From assembly GCA_964476565.1 (NCBI GenBank), contig CAYZBG010000009.1:1-64000 (forward strand): a stretch of DNA of 64,000 nucleotides, read 5' to 3'. The notes under the pieces were generated by a model. That model was not told the DNA's origin and ran no database searches. It worked only from the letters and a program-made list of their open reading frames with translations. This DNA comes from CAMAXB01 sp964476565 (GTDB taxonomy: Bacteria; Verrucomicrobiota; Verrucomicrobiia; Opitutales; Opitutaceae). The position numbers and the translations under genes are program-made. Shown here piece after piece: positions 58,778 through 64,000 of the stretch. How positions within the stretch are numbered: position 1 is the first letter of the stretch; each line of letters starts with the position of its first letter.

Positions 58778-60879
58778 GCTTCCTCGCACCGCTGTTTTTC
58801 CTCGGAGCTCTCGCGCTCGCCGCCCCCGTGATCTTCCACCTGATCCGGCGCACCACCCGCGAGCGGATGCGGTTCAGTTCGCTGATGTTCCTGCGCCCGT
58901 CTCCGCCGCGGCTGACGAAGCGCAGCCGGCTCGAGAACCTGCTGCTCCTCTTCCTGCGCTGCCTCGCGCTCGCGCTCGTGGCCTTCGCCTTCACCCGTCC
59001 CTTCGTGAAGGAGGCGGTCGTCTCTGAGGTGAGCCCGACGGCCGTCCGCCAGGTTGTCGTGCTCGTGGACGCCAGCGCCAGCATGCGCCGCGACGGGGCC
59101 TGGGCCGGTGCGGTTGCCCGGGCGACGCAGGTGCTCGAAGCCACATCCGCGGCCGACCGTGTGGCCCTGCTGACCTATGGACGCGAGGTGACCACGCTCG
59201 TGGGTTTTGAAGATTGGACGGCGGCATTGCCCGACCAGCGCGTCGCGCTGGCGACCGGACGGTTGGCAGACACCGGACCGGGCTGGGGAGGATCCCAGTT
59301 GGGCGGGGCGCTGTCGCTGGCGGTGGAACTGCTCGCCGATGCGGCCGAGGTGCAGCCGGACAGCCGTCGGGAAGTGGTGGTGATTGGCGATTTGCAGGCC
59401 GGCAGCCGGCTGGAAGCGTTGCAGACCCTGGAGTGGCCGCGGGGCGTCGAGGTCGTGCTCGAACCGGTGTCGGTGCGGACCGGGACCAACGCGAGCCTGC
59501 AGTTGATGGCCGATGCGGCGGACGTCGAGCGCGCCGGCGAACCGCGCGTGCGGGTGCGGGTGAGCAACGCACCCGGCGGGGCGCGCGAACAATTTCAAGT
59601 CGGGTGGCGCCGCCGCGATGGCACCGCCGTGGGCGAGCCGATCGGCACCTATGTGCCGCCCGGGCAGAGCCGCGTGGTCGTTTTGCCGGTGCCGTCCGGC
59701 GGCGAACTTCCCACTGAGATCGCGCTGACCGGTGACGATGAACCGTTCGACAACCGCGTGTTCGTAATCCCGCCTCAACCGCAGGCCTTGAGCGTGGCCT
59801 ATCTGGGTAGTGAGGCGGCGAACGATACCCAGGGGGCGCGATTCTTCCTGGAGCGAGCCCTGCGCGCCGCCCCCGGCGTGTCCGTGCAGGTCAATGCTCG
59901 GCCGGCCGCCCAGCCCTGGTCGCCGGACGAACAGGCGGCCGCCTCGCTCGTCGTCGTCAATGAGCCGCTGCCGGCGGCGCGCGCCGACGAAGTGCGCGCG
60001 GGCGTGATGGCAGGGCGCACCGCCCTCGTCACGGTGAGCGGCACGGCCATGGCCGGCACGCTCGCCCGCCTCGTGGGTGTACCCGCCGTGCCGATGGACG
60101 AGGTCGCGGCGGCCCGCTACGCGATGCTCGCGGAGATTGATTTTCGGCATCCGCTCTTTCTGCCGTTCGCTGATCCGCGTTTCAGCGATTTCACCAAGAT
60201 TCACTTCTGGCGCCATCGTAAGCTCGACCTGGCGGGCTGGCCGGCTCCGCGCGTGCTGGCGTCGTTTGATTCGGGCGATCCCGCGTTGATCGAACTCAGC
60301 CTCGGCCGCGGCCGGTTGCTGGTGTTGACCACGACGTGGGCGCCGGCCGACAGCCAGCTCGCGGTCTCGTCGAAGTTTGTCCCGTGGTTGTACTCGCTAT
60401 TGGAACTCACCGGCGGCCTGACCACGCCCGTCAGCGCTTACGTCGTGGGTGACGAACCGGCGATCCCGGTCCAGGCCGGTCCGGTCACGGTCCAGGATCC
60501 CGACGGACGCGTGGTCGCGACGTTGGCCGCGGGCGAGAGCCGCTTGCCCGCTCTGAATGCGCCGGGCGTCTACACCGTGGTGGCCGGAACCGCGCCCGTG
60601 ACGCGCGTGGCGGTCAACCTCGATGCGGCGGAATCCCGCCTCACGCCGCTCACGACCGAGGACTTCGAGCGCCTCGGCGCGCCGCTCGCCCGGACGGCCG
60701 TCGATCCGGTGCAGGCGGAGCAGCGCGAAGTGGTGTTGCGCGGCGTCGAAACCGAAGGGCGGCAAAAGCTGTGGCGGTGGTTCATCGTGGCCACCTTGCT
60801 CATTCTCTTGGTTGAATCCATACTGGCAGGACGCACGGCACGCCGGGCCGGCGCCTTGGAAACGGCGGCAACAACATGA
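58774..60879 (+). CDS. BatA/VWA membrane protein
   Basis: The 701-residue protein starts with the BatA N-terminal motif F-L-A-P-L-F-F-L-G-A-L-A-L-A-A-P-V-I-F-H-L-I and a second membrane span (about 50-70), then a VWA domain with the MIDAS-type D-A-S-A-S-M near residue 92, a long periplasmic or cytoplasmic beta-rich part including a glutamine-amidotransferase-like region (about 330-560), and a C-terminal span (about 673-693, F-I-V-A-T-L-L-I-L-L). It follows DUF58 by ATGA overlap and is the expected client of MoxR. Confidence 0.9.
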   Translation: MSFLAPLFFLGALALAAPVIFHLIRRTTRERMRFSSLMFLRPSPPRLTKRSRLENLLLLFLRCLALALVAFAFTRPFVKEAVVSEVSPTAVRQVVVLVDASASMRRDGAWAGAVARATQVLEATSAADRVALLTYGREVTTLVGFEDWTAALPDQRVALATGRLADTGPGWGGSQLGGALSLAVELLADAAEVQPDSRREVVVIGDLQAGSRLEALQTLEWPRGVEVVLEPVSVRTGTNASLQLMADAADVERAGEPRVRVRVSNAPGGAREQFQVGWRRRDGTAVGEPIGTYVPPGQSRVVVLPVPSGGELPTEIALTGDDEPFDNRVFVIPPQPQALSVAYLGSEAANDTQGARFFLERALRAAPGVSVQVNARPAAQPWSPDEQAAASLVVVNEPLPAARADEVRAGVMAGRTALVTVSGTAMAGTLARLVGVPAVPMDEVAAARYAMLAEIDFRHPLFLPFADPRFSDFTKIHFWRHRKLDLAGWPAPRVLASFDSGDPALIELSLGRGRLLVLTTTWAPADSQLAVSSKFVPWLYSLLELTGGLTTPVSAYVVGDEPAIPVQAGPVTVQDPDGRVVATLAAGESRLPALNAPGVYTVVAGTAPVTRVAVNLDAAESRLTPLTTEDFERLGAPLARTAVDPVQAEQREVVLRGVETEGRQKLWRWFIVATLLILLVESILAGRTARRAGALETAATT

Positions 60880-63800
60880 TGGAAGACTTTCTCAAAGCCA
60901 GGCTGGGGCGACTCATCCGGCGGCATCAGCAGATCGGCCTGTGGCGCAAGCTGAGCCTGTGCTGGGGCCTCGCCGCGCTCGTTGGCTTGGGCTTCCTCTA
61001 CGTGCAGGCGATCACGGGCTGGTCCTCCGATCTGATCCTGCCCCTGCTCGGCGCGCTCGCCTTCAGCGTGTCGATCGGCGTGATGGTCCGGCACGCGCAG
61101 TCCCGGCCCGATGAACGCTGGGCCGCCCGCTTGCTCGAGTCCCGCCACCCCGAGTTGGAAGGCGTGCTCCTGACGGCCGTGCAGCAACGCATCGAGTCGC
61201 CCGAGCAACGCAGCTATTTTCAGTACCGCCTGTTGCAGGACGCCGTCGCCCGGCTGCAGGCGCTCGATGTCAGTGCGGTCATTCCCCGTTCGCGCCTGCT
61301 GCTCGCGCACGCGGCCCATGCGGTTTCGCTCGTCATGCTCGGACTCGTCCTGTGGCAACTCGCCACCGAGCCGCGCCTCCCGGGTCTTCGCCCCTCCTCG
61401 GGGGTGGCCGGGCTCGAGGTCACGCCGGGCGACACGGAGATTGAGAAAGGGGAGAGCCTCGTCGTGCTCGCCCGGTTTGGCGATGCGCTGCCGGCCGGCG
61501 TCGATCTCGTGCTCCAAGGCGGACCGGGTGAGCCGCGCGTGCCGCTGGTGCGCAGCATGGCGGACCCGGTCTTCGGTGGCAGTGTGGCCGGGGTGCAGGC
61601 GGATTTTGTCTACTACCTCGAGTACAACGGCACCCGCACCCGCGACTACACCGTGAAGGTCTTCGAGCATCCGCGGCTGGAACGGGCGGATGCCGACCTG
61701 GTTTACCCGGCCTACACGCAGCTCGAGGCGAAGCGGATCGAGAACACCCGCCGCCTCAGCGCGGTGGAGGGTTCTCGACTGACGATGACCCTCCAGCTCA
61801 ACAAGCCGGTGCGTTCGGCCACCTTGATCCCGCGCGGCGAGGAAGGCGGTCGTCTCCCGCTCACCGTGACGCCCGGCGCGGCCACAGTCACCTGGCCGGA
61901 TTACCTCTTGGAGACGTCGCGCACCTTTGACCTCGAACTGGTCGATGCGGAGGGCCGCAAGAACAAGACGCCCACGCCGCTCGTGCTCGACGTGCAGCCC
62001 AACCGCACGCCGGAGCTGCGCATCGCGACGCCGCGCGGCGACGTGCGTCCGTCGGCACTCGAGGAACTTGGTTTCTCCGGCACGGTGTGGGATGACTTCG
62101 GCGTGCCCGCCTACGGGGTGGGTTACACCCGGGCCGGCGGTGAGACCGTGCATGTCGAACTCGGTCGCGACCTGCCCGGACGCGAGCGGCGCAATTACGC
62201 CCACCTGCTCGCGCTCGAGTCCCTCGCCTTGCAGCCCGGCGAACTGTTGTCGTGGTTCGTGTGGGCGGACGATGTCGGCCCCGACGGGCAGATCCGCCGC
62301 ACGATGAGCGACCTTTTCTTCGCGGAGATCCGTCCTTTCGACGAGATCTTCCGCGAGAGCCAGAACATGGCCGGTGGCAACGAGCCTCAGGGTGGACAGC
62401 AGGGCAACAATGAGCAGCAGCGGCTGGTCGAACTGCAAAAGCAGATCATCAGTGCCACCTGGCGGTTGCAGCGGGAGCGTCCGTCCGAGAAGCGCACGCA
62501 GGACGCGGGCGTCGTCCTCGAGTCGCAGCAGCAGGCCCTGCTCCAGGCCGAGTCCGGCGCCGCCGAAGCCTTCGATCCCGGCCAGCAGGCGCTCTGGCGC
62601 GCGGTGACGCAGAATATGAAGAGTGCCCAGGCCCAGCTCGAGCTGGCGGCCAAGGGCGCCAACACCTTCGGCCCCGCGTTGGCGGCCGAGCAGTCGGCCT
62701 ACCAGGCTCTGCTCAAGCTCGAGGCGCGCGAAACCTCGGTCACGCGCGGCGGCCAGCGCGGCCAGCAGGGCGGCGGCGGTCGCAATCAGCGCCAGATCGA
62801 CCAGCTCGATCTCGCGCAGGCCGAGAATCGCTATGAGACCCAGCGACAGGCGCGCGCGCCGCAGAGTCCGGAGCGCCGCGAGGAGATGCAGGTGATCAAC
62901 CGCCTGCAGGAACTGGCCCGGCGCCAGGAGGATTTCAACGAACGCCTGCGTGAATTGCAGACCGCGCTGCAGGAGGCACGGACCGAGCAGGAACGCGAGG
63001 AACTGCGCCGCCAGTTGAAGCGCCTGCAGGAAGAGCAGCAGCAGATGCTGGCCGACGCGGACGAACTGCAGCAGCGCATGAATCGTCCGGAGAACCAGTC
63101 GCGCATGAGCGAACAGCGCGAACAGCTCGAGCAGACGCGCGATGAGCTGCAGCGCGCAGCGGAAGCTGCTGGCGAGGGCAACGTAGCCCAGGCGCTTGCC
63201 TCCGGCACGCGCGCGCAGCGCGACCTCCAGCAGATGCGCGACGAACTGCGTCGCGAGAATTCCAGCCAGTTCGCCGAGGATCTGCGCCAGATGCGGAGCG
63301 AGGCCCGCGACCTTGCGCGCGATCAGGAGGCCTTGTCCGAACGGCTCGGCTCCCTCGGCCAGTCCGAGCGGCGCACCTTGAGCGACACCGGCGACCGCGC
63401 TCAGGTCAGGCAGGAGATGCAGCAGCAGCAGGAGCGCATGCGCGAATTGTTTGAGCGTGCGACGGAGATTTCCTCCCAGGCGGAGAGCACCGAACCGCTG
63501 CTTTCGCGGCAACTCTACGAAAGCCTGCGGCGGACCAATCAGGAGGAGTCGCTGAGCTTCCGCGAATTGCAGGAAGAGCTGTTGCGCAGCGGTCGCCTTA
63601 GCCGCGCCGTGCTCGAACGGCTGCAGCAGGGCGCCTCGAGCCCGGAGGGCGGCAAGTCGCTCGGGCTGGTCAACGAATTGCTTGAAGACGGCATGCTGCC
63701 GCAGGCCGCCGAGGCCGAACGTCGGGCCCGGGCTGGCATCGAGGAGTTGGTCCGCGGCGTCGAGCGCGCGGCGGAAAGCGTGATCGGCGACGACGCCGAG

Positions 63801-64000
63801 GCCCTGCGTCTCGCGCAGCAGGAACTGGAGGACGTGACTGAGCAGTTGCGCCGCGAACGCGCGCAGGCGGGCGGCGAGGCCGGCGAGGCTACACCCGGCC
63901 GTGGCAACGACCCGTCACAACCTGGCCAACCCGGTGAAACCGGCGTCGGTGAGCGCCTCGCCGAGTCCGGCCAGGGCTCGCCCGCCGAGGGCACCCAGGC
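60876..64000 (+). CDS. DUF4175-like coiled-coil membrane protein, cut by window end
   Basis: A frame opens at ATG 60876 (M-M-E-D-F-L-K-A-R-L), overlapping the BatA stop, and stays open through 64000, giving at least 1041 residues. Three membrane segments occur early (about 30-50, 54-72, 145-165), then a beta-rich region with Y-P-A-Y-T (about 270), and from about 500 a long Gln/Glu/Arg coiled coil with low-complexity stretches. This layout matches DUF4175-type proteins of MoxR operons. The end is beyond the window. A 980-codon frame runs antisense but has no family pattern. Confidence 0.85.
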   Translation, partial: MMEDFLKARLGRLIRRHQQIGLWRKLSLCWGLAALVGLGFLYVQAITGWSSDLILPLLGALAFSVSIGVMVRHAQSRPDERWAARLLESRHPELEGVLLTAVQQRIESPEQRSYFQYRLLQDAVARLQALDVSAVIPRSRLLLAHAAHAVSLVMLGLVLWQLATEPRLPGLRPSSGVAGLEVTPGDTEIEKGESLVVLARFGDALPAGVDLVLQGGPGEPRVPLVRSMADPVFGGSVAGVQADFVYYLEYNGTRTRDYTVKVFEHPRLERADADLVYPAYTQLEAKRIENTRRLSAVEGSRLTMTLQLNKPVRSATLIPRGEEGGRLPLTVTPGAATVTWPDYLLETSRTFDLELVDAEGRKNKTPTPLVLDVQPNRTPELRIATPRGDVRPSALEELGFSGTVWDDFGVPAYGVGYTRAGGETVHVELGRDLPGRERRNYAHLLALESLALQPGELLSWFVWADDVGPDGQIRRTMSDLFFAEIRPFDEIFRESQNMAGGNEPQGGQQGNNEQQRLVELQKQIISATWRLQRERPSEKRTQDAGVVLESQQQALLQAESGAAEAFDPGQQALWRAVTQNMKSAQAQLELAAKGANTFGPALAAEQSAYQALLKLEARETSVTRGGQRGQQGGGGRNQRQIDQLDLAQAENRYETQRQARAPQSPERREEMQVINRLQELARRQEDFNERLRELQTALQEARTEQEREELRRQLKRLQEEQQQMLADADELQQRMNRPENQSRMSEQREQLEQTRDELQRAAEAAGEGNVAQALASGTRAQRDLQQMRDELRRENSSQFAEDLRQMRSEARDLARDQEALSERLGSLGQSERRTLSDTGDRAQVRQEMQQQQERMRELFERATEISSQAESTEPLLSRQLYESLRRTNQEESLSFRELQEELLRSGRLSRAVLERLQQGASSPEGGKSLGLVNELLEDGMLPQAAEAERRARAGIEELVRGVERAAESVIGDDAEALRLAQQELEDVTEQLRRERAQAGGEAGEATPGRGNDPSQPGQPGETGVGERLAESGQGSPAEGTQ

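Noticed and set aside
60570..63512. A 980-codon open frame on the minus strand
   Set aside because: It is antisense to the BatA and DUF4175-like genes, has a Leu/Arg-rich composition expected from the opposite strand of GC-rich coding DNA, and no family motif.

Overview
The window is GC-rich, densely coded chromosomal DNA from a bacterium that looks like a member of the Verrucomicrobiota, most likely near Opitutaceae. This is inference from gene content, not from a marker search. The pointers are a rpmI-rplT-pheS-pheT-gatC-gatA-gatB block, a small GxxExxY-family gene in an intergenic unit, a peptidase-MA/DUF4159/MoxR/DUF58/BatA/DUF4175-like operon, a GH28 gene beside a twin-arginine Gfo/Idh oxidoreductase, and a monomeric isocitrate dehydrogenase. 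Shine-Dalgarno motifs are weak or absent before most starts, so several start codons are choices. Most genes are housekeeping or ordinary accessory genes; I see no CRISPR array, prophage or classical insertion sequence.

Layout. 1-9 kb: two minus-strand tRNAs (Thr, Lys-CTT), ribosomal proteins L35 and L20 closed by a strong terminator, both PheRS subunits, and the GatCAB amidotransferase. The gatA-gatB junction holds a 452-bp unit: a PD-(D/E)XK-like GxxExxY gene framed by 41-bp inverted repeats. 9-15 kb: a ribose/rhamnose/AI-2-type sugar ABC transporter (ATPase, two permeases, lipoprotein binding protein) followed by an M20 dipeptidase. 15-19 kb: Pal lipoprotein, a CbiX-like chelatase, a NarL-type response regulator, tRNA-Lys(TTT) and SRP protein Ffh. 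19-28 kb: a large GT-C-like membrane protein, an Lrp/AsnC-type regulator with an aminotransferase, Der GTPase, a mutarotase-like protein, Fmt and a LysM protein.

28-42 kb: ParB, a SulP transporter, a redoxin, a DapF homologue lacking both catalytic cysteines, a GH28 enzyme, an oxidoreductase, several small proteins, an Old Yellow Enzyme, a lipoprotein, and an RsbQ-like hydrolase translationally coupled to a PAS protein. 42-53 kb: an OmpW-like porin, a second GT-C protein, isocitrate dehydrogenase, xylulokinase, a secreted CxxCH protein, an FG-GAP protein and a LacI-type regulator. 53-64 kb: one tightly overlapping operon of six genes (TPR-gluzincin, DUF4159, MoxR, DUF58, BatA/VWA, a large three-TM coiled-coil protein cut by the window end), which looks like a MoxR chaperone/cell-envelope system.

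The points most worth following are the inverted-repeat GxxExxY unit inside the gat operon, the cysteine-less DapF, the RsbQ/PAS pair, the MoxR operon headed by a predicted metallopeptidase, and a terminator nested inside a longer inverted repeat between the LysM gene and parB.
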